Counted from the first letter of the stretch, positions 22,601 to 29,087 are shown. The stretch is DNA of 64,000 nucleotides from Rosenbergiella nectarea (GCF_900111105.1 NZ_FOGC01000012.1:1-64000), one strand, 5' to 3'. A program made the numbers and translations. The notes: generated from the letters alone by a model not told the origin.

Positions 22601-22718
22601 CATTGAAGTTTTTGATAGTACAGGAACAAAAGTTAAAGCCGTTCTTAATCTTGATGGTTCTTTTAATGATGCAAAAACTAAAGCAGCTAAAGCTGAAGGT
22701 AGAAGGTTGCCAAAATGA
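13611..22718 (+). CDS. cdiA: CdiA contact-dependent growth inhibition effector, VENN-type
   Basis: This 3035-residue exoprotein starts with an extended signal peptide region (M-N-K-x-x-Y-R-I-I-F-N, then L-V-V-V-S-E). A TPS haemagglutination domain (about 65-250) has an N-P-A-G-I motif. FHA-1 repeats run to about 1330. A unique segment (about 1340-1470) matches the position of a receptor-binding domain, followed by a Tyr/Pro-rich stretch near 1530, FHA-2 repeats (about 1790-2430) and a pretoxin region. V-E-N-N lies at residues 2780-2783. The 252-residue CT after VENN ends in a small basic domain with a D-x-x-H-x-x-H-x-E arrangement, a G-S-F-N segment and a terminal G-R-R. This recalls, with one extra residue, the catalytic layout of colicin E3-type ribonucleases. 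CdiA identity is secure; the toxin activity is a tentative inference. Confidence 0.93.
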   Translation: MMNKHCYRIIFNRCLQRLVVVSELARRAGGPSTDCQPAQRSIIATLRPLTFALIMAGGAISASTQAAGIVADPNAPQGQQPTVQRTGNGLPQVDIRTPNSQGLSHNTYRQFDVDERGAILNNSQHATSTQLAGQVAGNPWLAKGSAKVILNEVNSANPSQLRGFIEVAGHKADVIIANPAGISCSGCGVINAGRNTLAAGRVRLENGQIAGYDVDRGRITLSGAGMNGTGQDYTRLIARAVEVNGRVQAGDLKVTTGHNQTDADGNVVKVKNDDPAGRPTFALDTAALAGMYANRITLVGTEQGVGVRNRGEIGAAQGHFTLDASGKLTNTGVVQAKQNVALHTAGMDNSGQIAAAGNITVASQGDITNAGQIRAQGDLQLSASGKLVSQSSSTSVAGHNATLQANILTNQQGSALGAGIDAQGQATAAGQLTLNAAKQLQSHGTHLSRDQIILKGKEVDLSDSQTQANQVMVKAREGDLHLDRAQLAAQQATLTTPGQLTNRQGKVVAQALDLTATKRLDNQGGAIISQGPQALTLHSQHIDNTQGTLASASDLRLTSQDLDNRGGLVQAANRLSVTTQGGTLTNADTQADSLGLRAGGSLDLQAHTIDNRNGLMAAKAITATGEQWDNRFGEVISDQDLAINAKQLANQQGLLSAQTGSLTVKTTEDLHNQNGTLQSQGALTLTADALNNDQGKILAAQSGVTLHANGHLANHAGQISARDQVSLNSASLSNQQGRITAVQGPLTLSTTGVVDNRQGVLQTGGGFAVTAGQLTNQGGTLQSTQGQGALHLNESLDNQQGLISAATDLQIESGQLSNQQGVLIAKTLDLQTLALTNQAGLIQGSDRLAINTQGQTLTNRDTDGSSLGLRSAGQLILNSGELDNHQGVVAGRDLSISAQHLDNQQGSLLASDTSQLTLQGLENQQGSIQSGGDTSVNLGQGEFANQHGQLLAGGSLTLQTGVLNNQQGQLQGAQGLSLTGTQLDNQGGKVLSGADLSTLVAQAINDQGTLYAAGTAQVTASESVSNQQGLIKAGEQLTLSTQQLNNQHTRDAGQGIEAQDLNVTAANLDNRQGSLRAGESLHAQVSETLANQQGLISSQGQLTLGQPGSGLSLNNDQGDIVANGDAVLTLGHFTQVGRVTSGNNLSVEVGSDFQQDGQLAAGNDLQLNTAGHQLNNSGSLTAGQHLTLTSDRLTNQQTGEINSGITTITSHYLENQGLIDGGQVFLHADELHNRGTGRIYGDRLVIDAPLLTNESLENKAATIAGRESLLIATDHLTNQDNSLIYSNGDLQIGGALAADGSLMGQATQVDNLSATIEAMGSLGISAKQIENRDTHLTVSDDLQTVSSLNDLVEIEFCTGRKWTDACGRTDGVHYRFDATIDKSKSRDYKVVFNFDAQGRSYALDAQGNRVKFTIDGKEDYLYVYQDARNGIIYFHQPGVTDAGRRFNVFNFDQVTKAQTVSDQQSAILRSGGDLVLNSDLHNKDSQVVAGQALVINGAVNNEETEVKQTLEQQGERLAGGRRKQHKQTRYEGPEVYQPPISELTVPLHLTAQLQGQGAGAGQTIAAQDATTQVTGASNLLANVALAQQDHQDLVTDVTLPAPVDASTQLAETPSSGNWVIRTTSVPVSLPTTSLYQLHPGTDSQYLVETDPQFTRGKTTVSSSDIYQDQLIKRLGDGYYEQSLVREQIVKATGQRFLTGYSNDEAQYRALLTSGKAFTERFGIAPGTALSAEQMAQMTSDMVLMVNERVTLSDGTTQLVAVPKLYARVDKDQLSGKGALLSGNAVQITTAQDLLNSGTIAGRGLTAISASNLLNLGDISGNTTQLLASNDIINRGGQLLGGDQLTLQAGHDILSQTESFQRGSEAWTGRQAGIAVTGQQGQLTLQAGHDIQLTASALSNQGSDSTTRVIAGHDLNLDTVKQSHATDYTRGKKDYDRSLETHEQGSVINAGGSLTMQAGNDMTLRAAEVTAGGDATLTAGHDLALLSGQDSWDQSTYMKTKKRHGLSKTTTEVATSTHQISAVSSSVSGDQVTLLAGHDLRSEASNIVGDNAVKLLAGNDVVITTAEESDHSTSMTKKKKSGLSGTGGIGFTVGTSSQKTDQDDRSNVQKGSVVGSSQGNVTVTAGNQVTLHGSDLLAGQDMSISGKRIDISAAENSHTALTKTEQKSSGLTLALSGVVGSALNTATQQAHSATKEDNGRLAALKATQSVLTGYSAKQASELNDLQQTPKDAMGVNLSYGNQRAHSEQKVVQQTHAGSQLTAGRDLRLQATQGDIDIAGSQLKAGRDTTLSAAQDILLHSSQDSETLSGNNSSHGGSLGVGIGASGNSAGISISASVNASKGKENGSSLTHQETTLDSGGQVTLHSGRDTTLTGAQVNGERIVAEVGRNLTLTSEQDSNRYDSKQQSASAGGSFTFGTMTPSGSLNLSQDKMHSAYDSVQEQTGLFAGKGGFDVKVGEHTQLNGAVIGSTASAEHNRLETGTLGFSDIDNQAGYKVEHQSVGASTGGGMANFIGNLANGLAVAGNKEKSDSSTTHAAVSEGTIVINDTAEQQQNVDDLSRDVEHANQTLSPIFDKEKEQQRMQTLQLIGEVGNQAADIARTQGDIAGFTAAKAKYPTYTDKQLRETVEFKQASQPFGTGSAIQQAITASTAAIQGLAGGDIAKALAGASAPYLAEVIHRQTTSANGEVNKTANLMAHAVVNAALSLAKGENALAGASSAVTAEAVGMISQAYYGKKASELSEDEKQKVSALASLAAGLAGGLVGGDTASAVSGMQTGKVTVENNYLNSNEVIQLNKELESAAKNGTDKLEVYEKFAEISQKNREEAVAKSCSGDPFCASGVLAEAEAGTDVATSLRRLPIFSSLSSDDLSQLDRFVLAENEESARAIYQSLPEYVKVALYTKEAGETIGFGAAVGGKGLSALGVIGKGSKQSYQPNQGAVGNMGEFFRQPGFGSQMKETAQKTSQVFQGQNVFKAKKPVGDYIAKGDKYYLDGMHKNHIEVFDSTGTKVKAVLNLDGSFNDAKTKAAKAEGRRLPK
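20303..21960 (+). repeat. cdiA 3' region, parental copy of a 1.7 kb duplication
   Basis: This stretch of cdiA, from the second FHA repeats to the VENN codons, recurs almost identically at 23256-24954. The copies differ mainly by a short insertion or replacement around 21430-21500, where the duplicate carries a different linker. The long homology could allow RecA-dependent exchange of the toxin end. Confidence 0.9.
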
Positions 22719-23080
22719 TTGATATTAATAAGTTGGATAAATTTAAGGATATTTATTTAAATTTATTAAAACATAAGTTAGGGAAAGGTCTTGATGAGGA
22801 TGAACTATATTTAGCTGAGGATTATTCGATTGTAGAAAGTCTAGAGAGGAATATGAGAAACATTAACTCAACAATAGAGTTATTTTTTAAGGCAAATGAA
22901 AATAAAGATGAGCTAGCTATGCAAGCAGCATTGTTACGTATATCAACATTTTTATCGGGAATGTCTGGCGTTTTTGAACAAACAAAAGACGACATTGATC
23001 GTTACGCCAAAATTCCTAGTCTGGATGATTTTCCTGAGAACTATAAAATACCAAAATATTATAATTATCCCTGTAAATGA
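22715..23080 (+). CDS. cdiI: CdiI immunity protein for the cdiA toxin
   Basis: This 121-residue protein is acidic, mostly helical-looking and encoded in AT-rich DNA unlike the cdiA repeats. Its ATG overlaps the cdiA stop codon (ATGA), the usual cdiA/cdiI coupling. It has no signal peptide, as expected for a cytoplasmic protein that binds the cognate toxin CT. I do not recognise the immunity family; the role is inferred from position, size and composition. Confidence 0.85.
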   Translation: MIDINKLDKFKDIYLNLLKHKLGKGLDEDELYLAEDYSIVESLERNMRNINSTIELFFKANENKDELAMQAALLRISTFLSGMSGVFEQTKDDIDRYAKIPSLDDFPENYKIPKYYNYPCK

Positions 23081-23256
23081 AAATTAATCTCAACCCTTGG
23101 GGGTGGGACTTTCATTTTAAGTCTCAGCATAGAGATGCTTTAGATAGCGTCATATCACCTCACTGGGCTTTGGCTTCGATACTGCTGCCGATTTATCGGT
23201 AACCAAGCAGCTGATATCGAGCGAACGCAAGGGAAGATAGCAGGACTTAATCCTCC
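23081..23256 (+). pseudogene. Junction with a short cdiA remnant
   Basis: Between the immunity gene and the duplicated cdiA segment, bases about 23196-23247 encode a decayed stub matching the [12 protein letters not shown] region of cdiA near 21385-21425. The rest is non-coding. The abrupt change to the 20303-type sequence at 23256 marks a recombination breakpoint. Confidence 0.7.
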
Positions 23257-24954
23257 ATGGGGGTTAACCTCTCCTATGGTAATCAACGCGCCCACTCCGA
23301 GCAGAAAGTCGCGCAGCAGACGCACTCGGGTAGCCAGCTCACCGCTGGGCGCGACCTAAGGTTGCAGGCCACCCAAGGGGATATCGATATTGCGGGCAGC
23401 CAGCTGAAAGCCGGACGTGATACAACGCTGAGCGCCGCACAGGATATTCTGCTGCACTCCAGCCAAGACAGTGAAACCCTGAGCGGTAACAATAGCAGCC
23501 ATGGCGGGTCGCTAGGTGTCGGCATAGGTGCCAGCGGCAATAGCGCCGGGATTAGCATTTCTGCCAGCGTCAATGCCAGCAAAGGTAAGGAGAACGGCAG
23601 TTCTCTGACCCATCAAGAGACAACGCTGGACAGCGGCGGCCAAGTCACCTTACACAGCGGTCGCGATACCACCTTAACCGGCGGGCAAGTTAACGGTGAG
23701 CGGATTGTGGCGGAGGTTGGTCGCAACTTAACGCTGACCTCTGAGCAAGACAGCAACCGCTACGACTCCAAGCAACAAAGCGCTAGCGCAGGCGGCAGCT
23801 TTACCTTTGGCACCATGACCCCTTCAGGCAGCCTAAATCTTAGTAAAGATAAGATGCACAGTACCTATGACAGTGTGCAAGAACAGACTGGCCTGTTTGC
23901 GGGCAAAGGGGGCTTTGATGTGAAGGTCGGTGAGCATACCCAGCTTAATGGTGCGGTGATTGGCTCGACTGCCAGTGCCGAGCATAACCGCTTAGAGACC
24001 GGCACCCTCGGTTTTAGCGATATCGAAAACCAAGCGGCCTATAAGGTTGAACACCAAAGCGTGGGGGCAAGCACGGGCGCCGGGAGCGCCGGTAACTTTA
24101 TCGGTAATCTTGGCAATGCCCTGGCCATCGCCGGTAACAAAGATAAAAACGACAGCTCCACCACCCATGCTGCGGTCAGCGATGGCACGATAATTATCAA
24201 CGACACCGCTAAGCAGCAGCAGAATGTCGATGTCCTTAGTCGAGATGTGGCCCATGCGAACCAGACGCTTAGCCCGATATTTGATAAGGAAAAAGAGCAG
24301 CAACGAATGCAGACGCTGCAGCTAATCGGCGAGGTCGGCAACCAAGCCGCCGATATTGCGCGTAAGCAAGGGGATATAGCAGGGGTTAAGGCACAGTCAG
24401 ATCCGGCAGCCTTAGAGGCGGCACGTGCAGAGTTGATGGTTAATGGCAATAGCCATCCGACCGCTGAACAAGTAGCCAAACAAGCTTATCAAACCGCGCA
24501 AGGCGCTTTTGGGACAGGCAGCAGCCTTCAGCAAGCCATCACCGCCTCAACTGCTGCAATACAGGGGTTAGCGGGGGGCGATCTTGCTAAGGCCTTAGCG
24601 GGCGGTGCCGCACCCTACATAGCCGAGGTTATTCATCGCCAAACGACCTCTGCCGACGGTGAGGTAAATAAAACGGCCAATCTTATGGCGCATGCGGTGG
24701 TGAATGCGGCATTATCCCTGGCTAAGGGTGAAAATGCCTTAGCCGGAGCCAGTAGTGCGGTGACCGCAGAGGCGGTGGGGATGATTTCGCAAGCCTATTA
24801 TGGTAAAAAAGCTTCTGAGCTTAGTGAAGATGAAAAGCAAAAAGTCAGTGCCTTAGCCAGTTTAGCCGCAGGGTTAGCGGGCGGACTGGTGGGCGGCGAT
24901 ACGGCGAGTGCAGTATCAGGGATGCAGACCGGGAAGGTGACGGTTGAGAATAAT
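23256..24954 (+). repeat. Duplicate of the cdiA 3' region in orphan module 1
   Basis: Near-identical copy of 20303-21960, ending at the VENN codons (24943-24954). After that point the two toxin ends share nothing recognisable. This is the expected structure of an orphan cdiA-CT module carrying upstream homology. Confidence 0.9.
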
Positions 24955-25737
24955 AATTTATCAGCCGTAGCACGACTCGGCGTTACAGCATGTGCTGAAG
25001 TCGCCGCATGTCGAAATATGGTCGTGGAGAAAGGGCTCGGTGCATTACTGGGTATCGGAGCAGCAAAAACCGCGCTAGACAACCTTTCGTCATCTGAACG
25101 GGATTATGTCTTTAGCGTAGCAATGTCTGGTAAGGCTGATCTGATAGAACAACTGACCCCGGAACAACGGGCTGCCTATAATTATATGATAGGGCAGGAT
25201 CAAAAAGGCTTAATCACTGTCTTCCCGATACCGGATAGAGAATTGACAGACGGTAAGTTGATTAATCCGGGTCATAGCGACCAGCAAGGGATAGTCAATA
25301 CGGGTAACAATCAGCCCTTAGAATCAGGCCCGACACATACAGGTAATAGTGATGGTTTAGCAAATACGGGTGGCACGAGTACAGTAACGCCGCTTCCGGA
25401 TGGGCCAAGTAAGGATGATTTGGCTTATCAATCTATAGATTCTCGACCCGAAAACATGTCGCCTAGTGGGTCAGGAAGATCAGGTGCATTCAATGAGGCG
25501 AAAAGAAAATCAGGAATACCCACGTCTCGCCAGCCAGATAGGGTAACTGAAAATTATGATCGTCGAGGAAATAAGCAACCAGGAAAAGTGTATGAATTTG
25601 ATGTGATTAATCTGCAAGGAAAGCCTGAAACTATAAAAATCAGATATGATGCTAAAGGGCATTTCTTTGGTGACAACGATTCACAAAATAGAGGCCCACA
25701 CTTCAATGATGCAGAAGGAAATCACTATGATTACTAG
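23257..25737 (+). CDS. Orphan CdiA-CT module 1: HNH/EndoVII-type nuclease toxin (HHH motif)
   Basis: This 826-residue frame lacks the signal peptide, TPS domain and most repeats of CdiA, so it cannot be exported as it stands. Residues 1-566 duplicate CdiA up to V-E-N-N (563-566). The following CT has a linker rich in Gly, Asn and Thr, then a nuclease-like domain starting with A-F-N-E-A-K-R and ending with G-H-F-F-G, G-P-H-F-N-D and N-H-Y-D-Y, giving three spaced histidines. This pattern is that of the HNH/Endo VII superfamily toxins with an HHH motif, known from many polymorphic toxins. The frame begins at an in-frame ATG inherited from cdiA, with no good ribosome site. It is probably silent until recombined onto cdiA. 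Confidence 0.8.
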   Translation: MGVNLSYGNQRAHSEQKVAQQTHSGSQLTAGRDLRLQATQGDIDIAGSQLKAGRDTTLSAAQDILLHSSQDSETLSGNNSSHGGSLGVGIGASGNSAGISISASVNASKGKENGSSLTHQETTLDSGGQVTLHSGRDTTLTGGQVNGERIVAEVGRNLTLTSEQDSNRYDSKQQSASAGGSFTFGTMTPSGSLNLSKDKMHSTYDSVQEQTGLFAGKGGFDVKVGEHTQLNGAVIGSTASAEHNRLETGTLGFSDIENQAAYKVEHQSVGASTGAGSAGNFIGNLGNALAIAGNKDKNDSSTTHAAVSDGTIIINDTAKQQQNVDVLSRDVAHANQTLSPIFDKEKEQQRMQTLQLIGEVGNQAADIARKQGDIAGVKAQSDPAALEAARAELMVNGNSHPTAEQVAKQAYQTAQGAFGTGSSLQQAITASTAAIQGLAGGDLAKALAGGAAPYIAEVIHRQTTSADGEVNKTANLMAHAVVNAALSLAKGENALAGASSAVTAEAVGMISQAYYGKKASELSEDEKQKVSALASLAAGLAGGLVGGDTASAVSGMQTGKVTVENNNLSAVARLGVTACAEVAACRNMVVEKGLGALLGIGAAKTALDNLSSSERDYVFSVAMSGKADLIEQLTPEQRAAYNYMIGQDQKGLITVFPIPDRELTDGKLINPGHSDQQGIVNTGNNQPLESGPTHTGNSDGLANTGGTSTVTPLPDGPSKDDLAYQSIDSRPENMSPSGSGRSGAFNEAKRKSGIPTSRQPDRVTENYDRRGNKQPGKVYEFDVINLQGKPETIKIRYDAKGHFFGDNDSQNRGPHFNDAEGNHYDY

Positions 25738-26374
25738 AAACGTTAGAATGCGTAGTACTGACGATATTGGCATTGAAAATGACGTGTGTAACTTTAAATT
25801 CCTTCGTGATGTACATTATCCCTCTGTCAGTTTTGAGGCATTATTTCTTAATCGTGAAGAAGGATTTTACGAACTAATACAAAACATTATCAGTTTATCT
25901 GATACGGAACAATCTCAGTACATTATGATTTGCTATAGCGAACTTGATACCTTAATTCCAAATACGAAGTTGAATCGTTATAAAGGATTTTGGAAATTAC
26001 AATCATCAAATGAAAATGGGTTTGATTGGCTTAAAAATAAGCATGATTTTCTTTCGGAGATAGACGGTAAAATAAAATTAAGCGGTTATGCTTTAGCAAG
26101 TGATTACGATCTTAAAAAAATAATATCATGCTTCTCTTACAAGAAAATGAGTTTTTATACTTATTTGAATAAAAAAAATTTTGATGAAAAAATTCTATCA
26201 AATATTATTAGTTTAGGTGATTACAAAGACGTGATTATGTACTTCCTAAAGTGTGAGGGACTAGTTTTTTTTCTTCTTGGTGATGAAGACTATAAAAGCT
26301 CTGAAGTGGTCGTTATTAGTAATAACTCTAGTTTGAAAGAGATTCGCCAAAAAGCTAAAATTCTATGTTGTTGA
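25727..26374 (+). CDS. Immunity protein for orphan module 1
   Basis: The start chosen is the ATG at 25727, which overlaps the toxin end by 11 bases and is preceded by AAGGA at a normal distance. The frame is open about 80 bases further upstream, but only inside the toxin. The 215-residue product is AT-rich, lacks a signal and has no domain I recognise. A decayed homologue follows the second HNH-type toxin at 30424-31032, supporting a toxin-specific immunity role. Its stop codon overlaps the next module's VENN codons. Confidence 0.8.
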   Translation: MITRNVRMRSTDDIGIENDVCNFKFLRDVHYPSVSFEALFLNREEGFYELIQNIISLSDTEQSQYIMICYSELDTLIPNTKLNRYKGFWKLQSSNENGFDWLKNKHDFLSEIDGKIKLSGYALASDYDLKKIISCFSYKKMSFYTYLNKKNFDEKILSNIISLGDYKDVIMYFLKCEGLVFFLLGDEDYKSSEVVVISNNSSLKEIRQKAKILCC

Positions 26375-27218
26375 GAATAACTGGCTGAGTGTGGATGAAG
26401 CCGAGCGTAAGAAAGCACTGGAGCAGAAACGCGATATTCTTAAACAACCGTTGACATCTGCAGAAGATAAAGAGCTGGCCGGAATAAAACAGACGGATAA
26501 AGACCGTGGCCAGGCCATTAAAGACATATGTACACAAGGCAACAAAGGCAGTTCTGCCTGTAGTGGACTGGTTAATGAAGCGCAGTCTGCGTTAGCAAAA
26601 TATGGCGATATGGTCAGTTACTCGCTGATTTACAGAGGTCTGTACCCACAGGATGCTGCGAATCTTGAAAGCATACTGAAAGGGTTAGATCCTGACAGCA
26701 TTACTTGCGATGTGGTGATCAAAGGTATCGTTGACGCTAACGGAGGTAAGCTGAGCTGGTCGGATGTTGAAACCCGCTATGATGCCATGACGATATCAGT
26801 GGAAATCGTCCGAGCCCTGGTAGGGGGAAAAGGTAAAGCGCCCGACAAATTGGAAATAGCCGGGAAAGTTCCTCATGTTAATCCAGACACTAAAATTGCA
26901 ACGGGCCAAACGGTCGGAGCCTTTGAAAAAAGCCTTGCTAGTCTCCCTCCTAGAGAGCGTGTCGCAATTGTAAAACAGGCTGCTCCGAAGGCAGCAGCTG
27001 AGCACGGTATGGTGAAAGATAATCTACTGACTAAAAAGAACGGTGGGCGTGATGTGTACCGCGGTCAGGATGGAAATCTCTATGCCCTTGATACGCAGCA
27101 CGGACGGTTCGAAGTGGTCAGCCCAAAAGGTAAGCATTTAGGCGAAGTTGATTTTTCTATGCAAAAAATACCTAACAGCATAGATAAGTCAGGCGGTCAT
27201 GATTTAAAGGTAAAATAA
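26370..27218 (+). CDS. Orphan CdiA-CT module 2: colicin E3-like ribonuclease toxin
   Basis: The coding segment begins directly with V-E-N-N codons at 26370-26381 and has no proper start; the first possible start is a GTG at 26391. After an entry-type region with several cysteines, the last about 50 residues contain Y-x-x-D-x-Q-H-G-x-F-E followed by K-G-K-H-L-G. This closely matches the colicin E3 cytotoxic domain, including the D, H and E positions used for 16S rRNA cleavage. The toxin is therefore inferred to be a ribosome-targeting RNase. Without a signal or translation start it is a silent reservoir module. Confidence 0.78.
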   Translation, partial: VENNWLSVDEAERKKALEQKRDILKQPLTSAEDKELAGIKQTDKDRGQAIKDICTQGNKGSSACSGLVNEAQSALAKYGDMVSYSLIYRGLYPQDAANLESILKGLDPDSITCDVVIKGIVDANGGKLSWSDVETRYDAMTISVEIVRALVGGKGKAPDKLEIAGKVPHVNPDTKIATGQTVGAFEKSLASLPPRERVAIVKQAAPKAAAEHGMVKDNLLTKKNGGRDVYRGQDGNLYALDTQHGRFEVVSPKGKHLGEVDFSMQKIPNSIDKSGGHDLKVK

Positions 27219-27529
27219 TGAAACTTATTGATTATAAGAATAAATCTATCAAACGAGGAATTGTCTTTAGGCTACCAGCTGTCTGGCCATATGAAGAATG
27301 GGTTGATTTTATGGTTATAGATTTATTCGAAACCCATGGATTAGTTGTATCTTCTGGTCACAAAGCTGGCCTAATTTTAATATCTTTACCAATCGAAAGT
27401 ATGTCAACTGAAGGTAGAGCATTGAGTACAGAATGGGTTATTACCAATTGGGCCAAGTGGATTTATCCAGAATGTAATGTTGAAAATGTTAATATCCTTG
27501 ATGAATATGTAGCAACTCCCATTACGTAA
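27218..27529 (+). CDS. Immunity protein for orphan module 2
   Basis: This 103-residue protein starts on an ATG whose A is the last base of the toxin stop codon. It is Trp-rich and acidic and lies directly before a terminator. I do not assign an immunity family; the role follows from position after an E3-like toxin. The AT-rich composition contrasts with the cdiA repeats. Confidence 0.8.
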   Translation: MKLIDYKNKSIKRGIVFRLPAVWPYEEWVDFMVIDLFETHGLVVSSGHKAGLILISLPIESMSTEGRALSTEWVITNWAKWIYPECNVENVNILDEYVATPIT

Positions 27530-27535
27530 CTAAAA

Positions 27536-27564
27536 ATCCCGGCCACCGAGCCGGGATCTTTTTA
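27536..27564 (+). terminator. Rho-independent terminator after orphan module 2
   Basis: An 8-bp GC-rich stem (27536-27543 with 27550-27557) with a 6-base loop is followed by CTTTTT. It lies seven bases after the immunity stop and also sits between this gene and the convergent SymE-like gene. Confidence 0.85.
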
Positions 27565-27572
27565 CTGACTAA

Positions 27573-27821
27573 TCACTCCCCAACTAGCCGTATAATCAGC
27601 TCTCCCTGCTGACAACTCACTTCAATCTTCTTGCCCGTCTCAAATCCCAGCTCCCACATCCAGTAGCCCTTAAGGATAATCGATGGTGAAGGCCGATGTT
27701 TAATGTGATCCCGAACATATCCTACGGTATAACGCTTTGATTGAGTTGTGGGTATGCCTGTGTCTGGCTTCTTTGCTATGCATTGGCGACTACCGGCAAC
27801 AAAGAAAAAGCGACAGCTCAA
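27573..27821 (-). CDS. SymE-like toxin, N-terminus possibly altered by recombination
   Basis: The C-terminal half (from R-Y-T-V-G-Y through P-S-P-S-I-I-L-K-G and L-G-F-x-T-G) matches the core of the SymE toxin family. SymE is an SOS-linked RNA endonuclease-like toxin with an AbrB-type fold. The upstream 30-40 bp of the frame run into the cdiA remnant that starts near 27785 on the other strand, so the original N-terminus has probably been replaced or the real start is internal. SymE-like genes are common companions of rhs and cdi toxin islands. Whether this copy is active is unclear. Confidence 0.6.
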   Translation of the reverse strand: MSCRFFFVAGSRQCIAKKPDTGIPTTQSKRYTVGYVRDHIKHRPSPSIILKGYWMWELGFETGKKIEVSCQQGELIIRLVGE

Positions 27822-28090
27822 CCACCCATGCTGCGGTGAGCGAGGGCACGATAGTGATCAACCACACCGCCAAGCAGCAGCAGAATGTCGATGACCTTAG
27901 CCGTGATGTTGAACATGCCAACCAGACGCTCAGCCCGATATTCGATAAGGAAAAAGAGCAGCAACGGATGCAGACTCTGCAGTTAATCGGTGAGGTCGGT
28001 AATCAAGCCGCCGATATTGCGCGTACGCAAGGGGAGATAGCAGGACTCAAGGCACAGTCAGATCCGGCGGCCTTACATGCCGCACGTGCG
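27785..28090 (+). pseudogene. Third partial copy of the cdiA pretoxin region
   Basis: About 300 bp matching cdiA from about 21177 (G-N-K-E-K-S-D-S-S) through A-R-T-Q-G and a linker shared with orphan module 1. The frame then fuses directly into a recombinase fragment. No pretoxin VENN or toxin follows, so this is a scar of a lost module. Confidence 0.8.
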
Positions 28091-28428
28091 TTAGGATGGC
28101 TGAACCGTTATTTACAGCAGGTTCGCCCAGACAACCTAGCACTACCAGACTGTCGGGCGATGTTCCTGGCAATGGATGGACTGGCAGGGTTAACGGCGAA
28201 TGGGATTACCCTGGCGGTCGTGCCTTGCCTGAGCGCGGCGGGAATAGAGAAAGGGAGTTGTCAGCTGTTCCGTCATGCGACGGCAACGCAGAGGCTGGAG
28301 AACGGAGCAGACCTGAGATGGATCCAGGCGATACTGGGACATAGAAGCGATCTATACGCAGGTGAGCATCCGTGCGTTGCAGATGGTGCATGGAAGTATG
28401 CATCCGGCGGAGCAGACCGACAAATAAC
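28091..28428 (+). pseudogene. Tyrosine recombinase C-terminal remnant, copy 1
   Basis: The frame encodes the catalytic-domain end of a XerD/phage-type integrase: a [12 protein letters not shown] box, then G-A-D-L-R-W-I-Q and L-G-H-R-S. The usual His of the H-x-x-R box is Gln. Comparison with copies 2 and 3 shows a 14-base deletion just after L-G-H-R-S, which pushes the catalytic Tyr codon (TAT) out of frame. The N-terminal half is absent. It is non-functional as a recombinase. Confidence 0.8.
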
Positions 28429-28500
28429 ACACGAAATAGATAAAAGATAATGATAATGTATATACTTAGTCAGTACTTAACCGGGACAGGAGAAAGAACG

Positions 28501-28779
28501 ATGCCTAAAGAAGCGGTGTTCACAATGAAGCTTGAAAGTTCTCTTCGGGAAGACTTTATCGCCGCAGCGAAAGCAAGTGATAGACCGGCCTCTCAGGTAA
28601 TACGTGAACTGATGCGGGAATACATCCGACGACAGAGCGAGAGTAAGGCGTATGATGCATTCTTGGAACAGAAAGTAGAGAGAGGGCGTCAGTCCATCAT
28701 GTTGGATAAAGGAATGGATAACGAAGAGGTTGAAAGGCTGTTCGTAGAAAGGCGAGCCAGAGCATCAGGTAAAACATGA
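28501..28779 (+). CDS. Ribbon-helix-helix antitoxin (cassette 1)
   Basis: This 92-residue protein has an N-terminal RHH/CopG-like region (V-F-T-M-K-L-E, then A-S-Q-V-I-R-E-L-M-R-E). It is expected to bind its own operator and neutralise the ParE-like toxin encoded next. The start ATG at 28501 is preceded by AGGAG; an upstream in-frame ATG at 28450 lacks this. An AT-rich stretch with a GTATATAC palindrome (28458-28465) is a plausible operator. It overlaps the toxin by four bases and is homologous to the antitoxin at 32937. Confidence 0.85.
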   Translation: MPKEAVFTMKLESSLREDFIAAAKASDRPASQVIRELMREYIRRQSESKAYDAFLEQKVERGRQSIMLDKGMDNEEVERLFVERRARASGKT

Positions 28780-29075
28780 AGGTACGTTGGGTGCCGGAGG
28801 CACTGGACGATCGTATAGCGATATGGGATTACCTAGCAGAAAGAAACCCACTGGCGGCAGCAGAGATGGATCAGCGGTTCAGTGAGTCAGCGAATCTGCT
28901 GACAGAACAGCCACTGATGGGTGCAGCGGGGAAAATAGCCGGCACACGGGAGCTAATACCACATGATCATTATAGGCTTGTGTACCAGTTAGATGAAAAA
29001 ACGGATACTGTCTGGATAGTGACGTTGATCAACACAGCCCGATGTTGGCCACCGGTATCGCCGGACGATCTGTAA
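28776..29075 (+). CDS. ParE/RelE-family toxin (cassette 1)
   Basis: This 99-residue basic protein has the RelE/ParE fold signature: an N-terminal W-V-P-E-A-L-D-D, a central G-T-R-E-L-I and Y-R-L-V-Y. ParE members poison gyrase and RelE members cleave mRNA on ribosomes; the sequence alone leans towards ParE. It overlaps the antitoxin by ATGA. The toxin at 33224 is a homologue, so cassettes 1 and 3 are diverged relatives. Confidence 0.85.
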   Translation: MKVRWVPEALDDRIAIWDYLAERNPLAAAEMDQRFSESANLLTEQPLMGAAGKIAGTRELIPHDHYRLVYQLDEKTDTVWIVTLINTARCWPPVSPDDL

Positions 29076-29087
29076 GCCCTCTGTTTG

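Noticed and set aside
23257-23300. The ATG at 23257 as a genuine start for a shorter CdiA
   Set aside because: The ATG is an internal Met codon inherited from cdiA, has no ribosome site, and the product would lack any export signal; kept only as the formal start of an orphan module.
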